Source of the DNA: Evtepia sp.
GTDB taxonomy: Bacteria; Bacillota; Clostridia; Oscillospirales; Oscillospiraceae
NCBI GenBank assembly: GCA_020025735.1
Contig: JAHHRP010000007.1
Span: 1 to 29,752 of the forward strand
Length of the DNA stretch: 29,752 nucleotides
Direction of reading: 5' to 3'
Shown: piece by piece, positions 7,167 through 16,400 of the stretch
How the letters are laid out: each line of letters starts with the position of its first letter
Numbering within the stretch: position 1 is the stretch's first letter
Translations under genes and position numbers: made by a program
The notes under the pieces: generated by a model
Database searches by the model: none
What the model saw: only the letters and a program-made list of their open reading frames with translations
What the model was told of the DNA's origin: nothing

Positions 7167-9809
7167 TTATCGATACGCCGGCGTCTTCCTTTCCTCGCAG
7201 ACAGGATGCTTCCGTCGTGTCCGACGCAGTGCTTTTTCGCTCTCACAAACCACCAGCGGTGTCAGGGCCAGCCCCAAAACCATCCCCCATTGTGCTCCCG
7301 TCATAGACACCACAGAAAACGCACCTTGCAAAGGCGGAATCAGCAGAACCGCACCTTGCAGCAGCAGCCCAGCCAGAAACGCTTTGTTCATGGCTGGATT
7401 GGAAAAAATCCCCAGATGGAGCAGCGCTGTCTCCTCGCTGCGGGCATCGAAGGCATGAAACAGCTGGCTGAGGGTAAGGGTCGCAAAAGCCATGGTGTTG
7501 GCCACCGCGCAGCCCTGCCGCAACCCAAGTCCATAAGCCAGGAGCGTAATTCCTCCCACCAGCACCCCCTGCCAAACCAGCCGTCGAGAGAAGGCTTTGG
7601 TGAACAATGGCTCCTTTTTCCCGCGGGGCGGCTTGTCCATCACGTCCTCCTCCACCGGTTCCATCCCCAGCGCCAAGGCAGGCAGTGAGTCGGTGACCAG
7701 ATTCAGCCACAACAACTGCACAGGGCTTAGGGGCGCGTGGGGAAAGGGCAGAACGGTCGCCAGAAAGATGGTCAAGATCTCTCCAATGTTGCAGGAGAGC
7801 AGATAGTGGATGGCTTTGCGAATGTTGGCATAAATCCCTCGGCCCTGTTCCACCGCTGCCACCACAGTGGCAAAGTTATCATCCGTGAGGATCATATCCG
7901 CTGCTCCCTTGGCCACGTCGGTGCCTGTCTTCCCCATGGCACAGCCAATGTCCGCCGCTTTGAGGGCAGGGGCATCGTTGACGCCATCTCCTGTCATTGC
8001 CACCACATGCCCCTTCTTTTGCCAAGCTCGGACAATCCGGGTCTTATGTTCCGGCGTTACCCGGGCATAAACAGAAAACTGCTCGATCTCTTCCTCCAAG
8101 GACTCCTGGGGAAGAAAGTCCAAACCCGCGCCGTCGATGGCCTTGTCGCCAGGACGAAAAAGATTCAGCTGGCGGGCAATGGCCACTGCCGTATCTTTGT
8201 GGTCCCCGGTAATCATCACCGGCCGGACTCCAGCCGCTGCACACCGATCCACGGCATCCCGGACCTCAGCGCGGGGCGGGTCCATCATCCCAATGAGACC
8301 CACAAACGTCAAGTCCTGCTCCAGCGCTTCCGCTGCCATGGATTTGGGCGGGGCGTTCTGCTCCCGCTGGGCGACTGCCAGCACCCGCAAAGCCTGCCCT
8401 GCCAACTCACCGTTTGCCTGGGTAATCCGCTGCCGATCCCTTTCCGTAATGGGACGAGGGCCTTGCAGACTCATCACCTGTGTACACCGGGCCAACACAC
8501 CCTCAGGGGCACCTTTCACTGCAATGAGCACCCCTCCAGCAGGACGGTCGTGACAGGTTGCCATCCGTTTGCGAACAGGGTCGAAGGGGGCCTCTCCCCG
8601 GCGCGGCATATCTCGTTCCAGCTGGGCTTTCTCGAATCCTTCCCAGGCAGCCTTTTGGGTAATGGCCACCTCCGTGGGGTCTCCAAGATAGCCTCCAGGC
8701 CCCTCCTTGGCATCTCCACAGAGAGCCCCCAGCATCAGCGCCTGCCGGGACTGCCCAGGCGCTGGGGTCCAGACCTCCAGGACGGTCATCTGGTTTTTGG
8801 TCAGTGTTCCCGTTTTGTCAGAGCAGATGACGGACGCACACCCCAGCGTTTCCACGGCGGGCAGACGCTTAATAATGGCGTTTCGTTTTGCCATGCGTCC
8901 CACGCCTACTGCCAGCACAATCGTAACAATAGCAGGCAGCCCTTCAGGGATTGCCGCCACAGCCAGAGCAACGGCGGTGAGGAACAGATCCAAAATATCT
9001 CGGTGCTGAAGCATCCCCACGCCAAACATCACCGCACACACACCCAGACAGATCAGAGAAAGGACTTTGGATACCTCACCCATCCGCCGTTGCAGCGGTG
9101 TCTCTCCCTGGCTTTGATGGAGCAAGAGTCCAGCAATTTTCCCCATTTCCGTTTTCATGCCCGTGGCCGTAACCACCACTTTTCCCCGACCACCGGTAAT
9201 CATGGTCCCGCCGATGACCATATTCCGCCGCTCGGCCAAAGGGACATCCTGGGCCAGACCACCGCCGCTCTGTTTATGTACCGGGAGGGATTCTCCCGTC
9301 ATCGCTGATTCATCTGCCTGTAAGTTTGCCTGCCATAGGACCCGCCCATCGGCAGGAACGTAATCCCCCGCCTGGAGGAGCAGAATGTCACCGGGCACCA
9401 GCTGGGTACTCTCCACCTGTCGTTCCAACCCGCCCCGGATCACGGTGGCGCGTGGTGCTGCCAACTTTCCCAACGCCTCCAGGGCCTTGCGGGCGTTATC
9501 CTCCTGGGAGACAGAGATCACGGTGTTAAACACCACAATCAGCAAGATGATGGCCGCATCCAGCCAGTCCCGTCCACCCCCAACGAAAAAGGATAGCCCC
9601 GCAGCAGCCAGAAGCACCAGGATCATAGGGTCCTTTAACTGCCCAAACACCTGCCGCAGCAAGCCCTTCTGTTTGGCCTGTTCCAGACGATTCTCTCCGT
9701 ACTTCTCCAGTCGCCGTTCTCCTTCTTGAAGGGAAAGTCCCTGCTCCTGGTCGCTCTCCAGGGATTCCAACACCTTTTGAATGGTGCCAGTATACATTGC
9801 ATGTTCCAT
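7167..9809 (-). CDS. P2A-type calcium-transporting ATPase
   Basis: An 880-residue P-type ATPase of SERCA/PMR1-like length that should export Ca2+ from the cytoplasm using ATP. Visible elements are the actuator motif TGES, the phosphorylation site SDKTGTLT (Asp331), KGAPE in the nucleotide domain and TGDGVNDAPALK at the hinge. The ion-site motifs PEGLP (M4), NIGE (M5) and NLVTD (M6) match the SERCA Ca2+ ligands, which favours calcium over other cations. The ATG at 9809 has AAAGGGG 9 nt upstream; an in-frame extension to 9905 has no good site. I found no convincing promoter: a TTGACA upstream has a candidate -10 only at 22 nt. It is probably monocistronic. Confidence 0.93.
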   Translation of the reverse strand: MEHAMYTGTIQKVLESLESDQEQGLSLQEGERRLEKYGENRLEQAKQKGLLRQVFGQLKDPMILVLLAAAGLSFFVGGGRDWLDAAIILLIVVFNTVISVSQEDNARKALEALGKLAAPRATVIRGGLERQVESTQLVPGDILLLQAGDYVPADGRVLWQANLQADESAMTGESLPVHKQSGGGLAQDVPLAERRNMVIGGTMITGGRGKVVVTATGMKTEMGKIAGLLLHQSQGETPLQRRMGEVSKVLSLICLGVCAVMFGVGMLQHRDILDLFLTAVALAVAAIPEGLPAIVTIVLAVGVGRMAKRNAIIKRLPAVETLGCASVICSDKTGTLTKNQMTVLEVWTPAPGQSRQALMLGALCGDAKEGPGGYLGDPTEVAITQKAAWEGFEKAQLERDMPRRGEAPFDPVRKRMATCHDRPAGGVLIAVKGAPEGVLARCTQVMSLQGPRPITERDRQRITQANGELAGQALRVLAVAQREQNAPPKSMAAEALEQDLTFVGLIGMMDPPRAEVRDAVDRCAAAGVRPVMITGDHKDTAVAIARQLNLFRPGDKAIDGAGLDFLPQESLEEEIEQFSVYARVTPEHKTRIVRAWQKKGHVVAMTGDGVNDAPALKAADIGCAMGKTGTDVAKGAADMILTDDNFATVVAAVEQGRGIYANIRKAIHYLLSCNIGEILTIFLATVLPFPHAPLSPVQLLWLNLVTDSLPALALGMEPVEEDVMDKPPRGKKEPLFTKAFSRRLVWQGVLVGGITLLAYGLGLRQGCAVANTMAFATLTLSQLFHAFDARSEETALLHLGIFSNPAMNKAFLAGLLLQGAVLLIPPLQGAFSVVSMTGAQWGMVLGLALTPLVVCESEKALRRTRRKHPVCEERKTPAYR

Positions 9810-9967
9810 GGCCTTCGCGCCCCTTTCGGCTTGTCCTTTGTTTGTATGTCTCCAGCATAGCGGAAAGGGGTGGGGTAATTTTGTCAAAGTTTGAGAGAGT
9901 CCCAAATTTTCCCAGATTCATCCTGGGTCCAGAGGTGAAATTCTCCTCCTCTGCATCAAGAGACTTC

Positions 9968-10006
9968 AAAAATGCCGGACCCCTGAATCTCTTCAGGAGT
10001 CCGGCA
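9968..10006 (-). terminator. Intrinsic terminator after the PrsA-like gene
   Basis: Minus-strand hairpin with 15-bp arms (10006-9992 and 9987-9973) and a 4-nt loop, followed by ATTTTTG. The one non-Watson-Crick position is a G-U pair only when read on the minus strand, supporting this orientation. It lies about 20 nt after the stop codon of the PrsA-like gene. Confidence 0.88.
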
Positions 10007-10027
10007 CACAAGCATAGGATTCATCTG

Positions 10028-11341
10028 TCACTGCTCAGGGGCTTCTTCCGGCTGGGCTGCGGGTTGTTTCTCCTCTTGCGCAGCCTGTCCGCCTTCTGTC
10101 TTTCCCTGCTCCTCGGCAGGGGGCGTGGTTTGGCCCTCGGCAGGCTTATTGTCTTTGCCATCTGCTCCCTCGGCAGGCTTCTGCCCTTCTGCATCCTCAG
10201 GCTTGGGTGCAGGTGCATCAGGCTCCTCTTTGGGCATCAGGCTCTGGCGATAGGCCGTCAGTTTCTCATAAAATTCTTTCACAGATAGATTGTCATAGGT
10301 CTCGGTGGTCTCCACCTGGGCTTCCTCCACCCACTTTTTGGTCATTTCATCCATGCGGAAAAATCCCCAGGCAGAGCGAATCTGCTCCATCTTAACCGGG
10401 TCCAAGCGCAGGATAATATGATAGCCATAATCGCTCTGAACAATCGCACTAATCTTACCAGGTTCCAGGTTCTTTGTGGTCGTTTCAAATTCCTCCACCA
10501 TCTCCCCAGGCCCAAAGACATAGCCATCGGGTGCCGTTTCCAGGCCACTGTCCTCGCTATTGGCCTTCATCAGCTCGTCAAACTTAGCCTCCAGCTGGGC
10601 AGGGTCCGTGACTGCCTGTAACTGTGCCAGCAGTTCTTCTGCCTTGGCTTTCTTCTGATCCTTCATCTCCTGGGAAAATTCCTTCCCAGTCTTCATGTCC
10701 TTCGTCAGCAGCAGGATGTGCTTGGCTGCCAGCAGATTGTTGTCCTGGGCGTATTTGGCAAGATCCTCCGGTGTGGGCGCATTCTCGGCACCTTCCCGGA
10801 ACATTCCATCGACCATGTGCTTGTTGATATAGCTGACGGAACTCATCTTCTCAAATCCCTTTTCCGTCATGCAGGTGCTCTTCAGCCAGGTCTGGAACGC
10901 CTCTTCTCCACCCATCTGCTCTTTGACTGTGGCCAGCTCTTCCTCATAGGCTTTCTTATCCTCGTCGGTGTAGGTGTAACCCTTCTCCTTGCCCTGGGCT
11001 GCCACCACACTGTATGTCACAGCATATTGCTTGGCAGATTCTTTAATGTTGTCTCCCGCAGTAACCCCCTGCTCGATCTCCATATCCCAAATGCTGCCAT
11101 GGTCTCCGTCCTCCGGCGCCATCATGCTCAGGTATCCCATTGCCTGGTCTGCCTGATTGCCCAACCAGAAGAGGTATTCCTCCGCTGTAATATCCTTTCC
11201 ATTGACAGTGAGCATGACCGTGGAGCCACTGTACCCCATCACATCCTTGATGGGATCAGGCCCACCGCAGCCACTCAGCAGCGCCGTGGTCATCCCTGCT
11301 GCAAGGACCACACCCAACGTGCGGCGTACCATATTTTTCAT
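10028..11341 (-). CDS. PrsA-like parvulin peptidyl-prolyl isomerase lipoprotein
   Basis: A 437-residue membrane-anchored extracytoplasmic foldase. The signal peptide ends in lipobox LLSGC (Cys25). An N-terminal SurA-like chaperone region (about 40-200) is followed by a parvulin/PpiC domain (about 204-316), running from AAKHILLL to DYGYHIILRLDP. Residues 370-437 form a low-complexity tail rich in Pro, Glu, Gln, Ala and Gly with no predicted fold. Proteins of this family help exported proteins fold after secretion. RBS AAAGGAG precedes the ATG, and a good promoter and terminator bracket it as a single gene. A prsA-like gene near mfd is a known Firmicute synteny, though here it is divergent from prs. 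Confidence 0.88.
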   Translation of the reverse strand: MKNMVRRTLGVVLAAGMTTALLSGCGGPDPIKDVMGYSGSTVMLTVNGKDITAEEYLFWLGNQADQAMGYLSMMAPEDGDHGSIWDMEIEQGVTAGDNIKESAKQYAVTYSVVAAQGKEKGYTYTDEDKKAYEEELATVKEQMGGEEAFQTWLKSTCMTEKGFEKMSSVSYINKHMVDGMFREGAENAPTPEDLAKYAQDNNLLAAKHILLLTKDMKTGKEFSQEMKDQKKAKAEELLAQLQAVTDPAQLEAKFDELMKANSEDSGLETAPDGYVFGPGEMVEEFETTTKNLEPGKISAIVQSDYGYHIILRLDPVKMEQIRSAWGFFRMDEMTKKWVEEAQVETTETYDNLSVKEFYEKLTAYRQSLMPKEEPDAPAPKPEDAEGQKPAEGADGKDNKPAEGQTTPPAEEQGKTEGGQAAQEEKQPAAQPEEAPEQ

Positions 11342-11448
11342 AAGACGATATCTCCTTTGTTGGCTTTGCCGTCCCCTTGCCGGAAGCCCTGGTTCAACCC
11401 CAGCGCCCGCATAGATTCCAAATGACAGCAGCGGGTAGGCATTGTTTT

Positions 11449-11477
11449 ATTCTATCATGGTCTATCTCATCTGACAA
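11449..11477 (-). promoter_or_regulatory. Sigma-A promoter of the PrsA-like gene
   Basis: Minus strand: TTGTCA (11477-11472), a 17-nt spacer and TAGAAT (11454-11449), with TG at the extended -10 position. Five of six bases match at each hexamer. The leader to the start codon is about 100 nt. Confidence 0.8.
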
Positions 11478-11587
11478 CTCTTTTCCCTCATTCTATTCCC
11501 AGCTGTCTCTTCTGTCCGATTCTACAAAAAACGCCTGGGTTTTTTTTGAAAATTTCATGGAAAATGGGTGCATTTCTGCAAACAATT

Positions 11588-11596
11588 TGTTATAAT
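11588..11596 (+). promoter_or_regulatory. Extended -10 promoter of prs
   Basis: TGTTATAAT is a perfect extended -10. No good -35 is present at 16-18 nt, which is acceptable for an extended -10 promoter; the upstream region is A/T-rich (11521-11565). Transcription should start near 11603, giving a leader of about 88 nt before prs. Confidence 0.75.
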
Positions 11597-11611
11597 AATC
11601 ATAGAAAGGGA

Positions 11612-11672
11612 CTCTGCCGCCCCCCAGGCGGCGCAAGCGCAACGCGTAGCAGAGGAAATTCTACTATTTTTT
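11612..11672 (+). promoter_or_regulatory. Structured prs leader, possible attenuator
   Basis: Arms CTCTGC (11612-11617) and GCAGAG (11649-11654) can close a three-way element holding two small hairpins (11618-11630 and 11631-11640). The right arm overlaps an alternative hairpin, GTAG (11646-11649) with CTAC (11661-11664), which is followed by TATTTTTT (11665-11672). The two structures exclude each other, the layout of an attenuator or small riboswitch. The second hairpin is weak (4-6 bp with a bulge), so function is uncertain. Confidence 0.4.
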
Positions 11673-11690
11673 ATCGAGAGGGATGTTACG

Positions 11691-12650
11691 ATGATCTCAC
11701 ATGGCAAGGATCTGAAGATTTTCTGCGGTAACTCCAACCGCGCCCTGGCCGAAGCCATCTGCAAAGAACTCCGCCTGCCCCTGGGTGACCTGCAGTGCGG
11801 CAGCTTCTCTGACGGAGAATGCTTCGTCTCCATTTACGAAACCGTCCGCGGTTCCGATGTGTTCGTGATCCAATCCACCTGCTCTCCCGTCAACGACAAC
11901 CTGATGGAGCTGCTGGTGATGATTGACGCATTCAAACGGGCCTCTGCCGGACGCATCACAGCGGTGATTCCTTATTTCGGATATGCCCGCCAGGACCGCA
12001 AGGCAAAACCCCGCGATCCCATCTCCGCCAAGCTGGTGGCCAATATGCTCACCTCCGCTGGCGCCGACCGGGTGCTGACCATGGACCTGCACGCAGCTCA
12101 GATTCAGGGATTTTTCGATATCCCTGTGGACAATCTGCTGGGGAGTCCTCTCTTTGTGGATTATTTTAAGTCTCGCTTTGGGGATGACACAGAAAACACC
12201 ATGGTTGTCTCTCCCGACGTAGGTTCCGTAGCCCGGGCCCGGGCGTTTGCCCAAAAACTCGGCATGACCATGGCCATCGTGGATAAGCGCCGTCAGAAAG
12301 CCAATTCTTCTGAGGTCATGAGCATCATCGGTGAGGTCCGCGGCAAGCGGGTCATCCTGTTGGATGATATGGTGGACACCGCCGGTTCCCTCTGCGGTGC
12401 AGCCAAGGCCCTGGTGGAGCTGGGCGGCGCTACCGAAGTCTACGCCTGTGCTTCTCATGGCGTTCTCTCCGGCCCTGCCATCCAGCGCATTGAAGACAGC
12501 GCCATTAAAGAAGTGCTTTTCCTGGATACCATTCCTCCCAAAGACGGTGTGAGATGCAGTAAGATCAAGTATCTCTCTGCCGCTCCTATGCTGGCCGATG
12601 CCATTAGTTTTATCTATCACGAGGACTCGGTCTCCCGCCTGTTTGTGTGA
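11691..12650 (+). CDS. prs: Ribose-phosphate pyrophosphokinase (PRPP synthetase)
   Basis: A 319-residue enzyme that transfers pyrophosphate from ATP to ribose 5-phosphate, making PRPP for purine, pyrimidine, NAD, His and Trp synthesis. Conserved elements include the ATP-binding segment YFGYARQDRK (95-104), the metal-binding MDLHAAQIQGFFDIP and the PRPP loop VILLDDMVDTAGSL (221-234; DDMIDTAGT is more common). Length fits the family. The ATG at 11691 has GAGGG upstream; a longer frame starts inside the promoter and is rejected. It heads the prs-pth-mfd neighbourhood but is followed by its own terminator. Confidence 0.96.
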   Translation: MISHGKDLKIFCGNSNRALAEAICKELRLPLGDLQCGSFSDGECFVSIYETVRGSDVFVIQSTCSPVNDNLMELLVMIDAFKRASAGRITAVIPYFGYARQDRKAKPRDPISAKLVANMLTSAGADRVLTMDLHAAQIQGFFDIPVDNLLGSPLFVDYFKSRFGDDTENTMVVSPDVGSVARARAFAQKLGMTMAIVDKRRQKANSSEVMSIIGEVRGKRVILLDDMVDTAGSLCGAAKALVELGGATEVYACASHGVLSGPAIQRIEDSAIKEVLFLDTIPPKDGVRCSKIKYLSAAPMLADAISFIYHEDSVSRLFV

Positions 12651-12713
12651 TCGTGTCTGCCGCCCCGCAGCGCTGCGCGGTGGTTCCAACCCCCTTCGTT
12701 GTTTGACAGACTG

Positions 12714-12746
12714 CAATTCCGCCGCAACCCGCGGCGGAATTGTTTT
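12714..12746 (+). terminator. Intrinsic terminator after prs
   Basis: A perfect 12-bp stem (12714-12725 with 12731-12742) with a 5-nt loop is followed by TTTT. It lies 63 nt after prs and 45 nt before pth. I see no clear promoter between it and pth (a TTGACA at 12703 lacks a -10), so partial readthrough may feed pth. Confidence 0.85.
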
Positions 12747-12790
12747 GGTCTAAATCCCTGTTTTGATTCTTTCTTTGAGGTGTCCTGCGT

Positions 12791-13384
12791 ATGTTTTCTT
12801 TCAAGCGACCCGGCCCGGCTGATTGGCTGGTGGTTGGCCTGGGCAACCCTGGCCCAAAGTACGAATGGACCCGCCACAATGTCGGCTTTCTGGTCATCGA
12901 TCAGCTGGCAGAACAGGCGGATATCCCCGTGCAGAAACTCAAATTCAAGGCCCTGACCAACACGGCCATCGTGGGCAGACAGTCCGTGCTGCTTATGAAG
13001 CCTACTACCTATATGAATCTATCCGGGGAGGCTGTGAGTCAGGCCGCCCGGTTTTACAAGATCCCTCCCGAACAGATTCTCGTGATTTCGGACGATGTTT
13101 CCCTGCCCCAGGGAAAACTCCGCATCCGCCGCAGCGGTTCTGCAGGCGGCCATAATGGGCTGAAAAACATCATTGCCCATCTGGGTACTGACCAGTTCCC
13201 CCGGATCAAGGTAGGGGTGGGAGGAAAACCCCATCCCGACAGCGATATGGCCGACTGGGTCCTAAGCAAATTCACAGGGCCAGACAAAGCCGCCATGGAG
13301 GAGACCATCTCCCGGGCAGCAGATGCCGTAACCTGTCTGCTGAGCCAAGGCGTGGAGAAAGCCATGGCCAGCTTCAATGGCTGA
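12791..13384 (+). CDS. pth: Peptidyl-tRNA hydrolase
   Basis: A 197-residue bacterial Pth that frees tRNA from prematurely released peptidyl-tRNA. The catalytic and binding residues are present: Asn19 in GLGNPG, His29 in TRHNVGF, Asn76 in MKPTTYMNLSG, Asp101 in ISDDV and Asn122 in GGHNGLK. Length is normal (about 190). It is followed 53 nt later by mfd, the same order as in Bacillus except that the small anti-sigma gene fin found between them there is absent. The two genes are probably cotranscribed. Confidence 0.96.
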   Translation: MFSFKRPGPADWLVVGLGNPGPKYEWTRHNVGFLVIDQLAEQADIPVQKLKFKALTNTAIVGRQSVLLMKPTTYMNLSGEAVSQAARFYKIPPEQILVISDDVSLPQGKLRIRRSGSAGGHNGLKNIIAHLGTDQFPRIKVGVGGKPHPDSDMADWVLSKFTGPDKAAMEETISRAADAVTCLLSQGVEKAMASFNG

Positions 13385-13437
13385 CCCAGGGAGACGCCCC
13401 ATTCTGCAATCCCCGTTTCTTTGAAAGGAGGTTTGTT

Positions 13438-16400
13438 ATGTCCGCTGTCCTTTCCCACCCTGGCCTGATCCGCTTCCTGGACCGCCTGGGAGACTACCCC
13501 CGCTTGCTGGAGGCATTGGCCCAGAAAAAATCCCCTGTGGCACTGGCCGGCCTATCTGCAATCCATCGAGGATATCTTGCCGCCGCGCTCCATCAGGACA
13601 CCGGCCGGCCGCTGGTTCTCGTGTGCCCCAATGACGAGGAGGCGCGGCGGCTGGCCAGAGATCTGGAAGCCCTCACTGGTCAAGAAGTCCCTCTGCTGCC
13701 CGCCCGAGACTTTCTCTTTCATCCAGGGGCAGCTTCTCGCCAGTGGGAGCATCAGCGCCTGGAGGTCCTCTCTCGTCTGCATCGGGGGGACTGTCCTGTG
13801 CTGGCTGCCTCCGTGGAGGGCTTGCTCCAGCGAACCATGCCCCCCGCAGTCTTTGCCGATGCCTGCCGCCATCTTACGGCGGGACAGGTCTGCCAACCAG
13901 AAGAATTGATCGACTTTCTCACCCGCACAGGATACACGCGCTGTGACCAAGTGGAGGGTACAGGCCAGTTCGCCCTGCGGGGCGGGATTCTGGATGTCTT
14001 TTCTCCCGGCCTGGACCTGCCTGTGCGGATGGAGTTCTGGGGGGATGAGATCGACTCCATGGGACTTTTTGATCCGGTGACCCAGCGGCGCACCGCGTCG
14101 CGGGAATCCTGCACCTTCCTGCCCGCTGGAGAGGTGATCGCACTCCACGGAGAAGGTATCGTGGGACCGCCGGACCTTGCTTTGGCTTCTGTCTATGATC
14201 AGCTGTCCACCCCTGCCGATTACCTGCCTTCCGATGCCCTCGTCTGCCTGTGTGACACCCCTCGCGTGGCAGAACGGGCCAAAAACTACCTGTGGCAGCT
14301 GGGGGAAGACACCACTGCCCTGTTGGAACAAGGGGTCCTCACCGGCAAAGCCCCCGCATTTGCCAAATCCCTGGATGCACTGTGTACCGATCTCACTCCC
14401 CGGACGCTTCTTTATTTCGACGCCTTCCCCACCGGTTCACCGCCGCTGCCACCAGCGTTCCTGCTCTCCCTCACCGCCCGGCAGCTGACAGGGTATGGCA
14501 TTCGCTTTGACGCTGTCATTGAGGACTTGCGCCAGTATCAGAAAGAAAACTTTGCCGTTGTGCTTCTTACCTCTACCCGGCGCAAAGCAGAGGCGCTCCA
14601 GGCCATGCTGCGAGAGAAAAAAGTCTTCGCTGCCCTGGATGAAGCCCTGCATGATCTGCCCCGCCCCGGCTGCATTACCCTTGCGGTGGGCAGTCTGTCG
14701 GCAGGCTTTGATTTCCCCGACGGCAAGTTTGCCCTGCTCACGGAAGGAGAAGCCCCCCCGCCTCGGAAACCCCGGGCCAGACGGACCAAAGCGGACCCTT
14801 CCACTCGCCAGCGGCTGGAATCCTTCACCGATCTTGCCCCCGGCGATCTGGTGGTCCATGAACACCACGGCATCGGCCGCTTCGTGGGGATGGTGAAGAT
14901 GCCTGTGGACGGTGCCGACCGAGACTACATCAAGCTGCAATTTTCCGGGGCAGATATTCTTTACGTCCCTGCGCTCCAGCTGGACTTGGTCGCCAAATAC
15001 ATCGGCAGCGGAGACGATCCCGACCGCAAGCGCCTGTCCAAATTGGGCGGCACTGAGTGGGAGAAATCCAAAACCCGCGCCAAAAAAGCCGCTCAGGATA
15101 TGGCCAAAGGGCTCATCAAACTCTATGCACAGCGGCAGCGGCTGGCAGGCCACGCCTTTGCACCAGACTCTCCCTGGCAAAAGGACTTTGAGGCGCTCTT
15201 CCCCTATCCCGAAACCGATGACCAGCTTCGTTGTGTGGCAGAGATCAAGCGAGACATGGAACGGGCCATCCCCATGGATCGGCTGCTGTGCGGTGACGTG
15301 GGCTACGGCAAGACCGAAGTGGCCTTCCGGGCCATTATGAAGTGTGTGCTAGAGGGAAAACAAGCCGCTCTCCTAGTCCCCACCACCGTGCTGGCACAGC
15401 AGCACTATATGACTGCCCTAAAACGCTTTTCCCACTTTCCCGTAGAGATCGAAATGATCTCCCGCTTCCGCACCCCTGGTCAGACACGAGAGATCCTCCG
15501 CCGAACGGAGGCCGGATCGGTGGACCTGCTCATCGGCACCCACAAGCTGCTGGGTAAAGAGATCCACTTCCGTGACCTGGGCCTCTTAGTGGTAGACGAA
15601 GAGCAGCGTTTCGGCGTGGGACACAAGGAAAAGCTGAAAAAACTCACCAGTCAGGTGGATGTCCTCACCCTCTCGGCCACGCCCATTCCCCGCACCCTAA
15701 ACATGGCCCTGTCCGGCCTGCGGGATATGTCCACCCTAGAGCAGCCCCCTACCAACCGCCAGCCTGTGCAGACCTATGTCCTAGAACACGACTGGGCTAT
15801 CCTGGCGGATGCCATCCGCCGGGAGCTGGACCGGGGCGGACAGGTCTACTACCTCCACAACCGCACCGAGACCATTGATCGTACCGCCGCCAAACTCCAT
15901 GACCTGTTGGGGGATGCCGTCCGCATCGCCACCGCCCACGGCAAGATGGATCAGGAACAGCTGGGGGACATCATGAGCCAAATGACCGATGGAGAACTGG
16001 ATATCCTGGTGTGTACCACCATCATCGAGACAGGGATTGATCTGCCCAATGTGAACACCCTCATCATCGAAAATGCCGAAACCTTCGGCCTGTCCCAGCT
16101 CCACCAACTCCGAGGCCGGGTGGGACGATCCACCCGCCGCGCTTCTGCCTATCTCACCTATCGCCCCAGCAAAGTCCTCACAGAAGAGCAATCCAAGCGT
16201 TTGTCCGCCATCCGGGAGTATGCCGCCTTTGGCTCCGGCTTCAAGATCGCCATGCGAGATCTGGAAATCCGCGGGGCAGGCAACCTGCTGGGGCCGGAAC
16301 AATCCGGTTTCCTCATGAGCGTAGGATACGATCTTTATCTCCGGCTGTTGGAAGAAGCCGTGCTGGAGGAACAGGGAAAACCCATCCTGAAGCAGACCCA

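Noticed and set aside
7737..9308. 523-codon plus-strand frame
   Set aside because: Lies wholly antisense to the calcium ATPase, whose motifs are all intact; the product is His/Arg/Gly-rich with no family resemblance.
12703..12708. TTGACA as a -35 for pth
   Set aside because: The matching -10 position falls inside the prs terminator stem and reads AACCCG.
13552..14331. 259-codon minus-strand frame inside mfd
   Set aside because: Shadow of the UvrB-like part of mfd; long antisense frames are common in GC-rich coding DNA.
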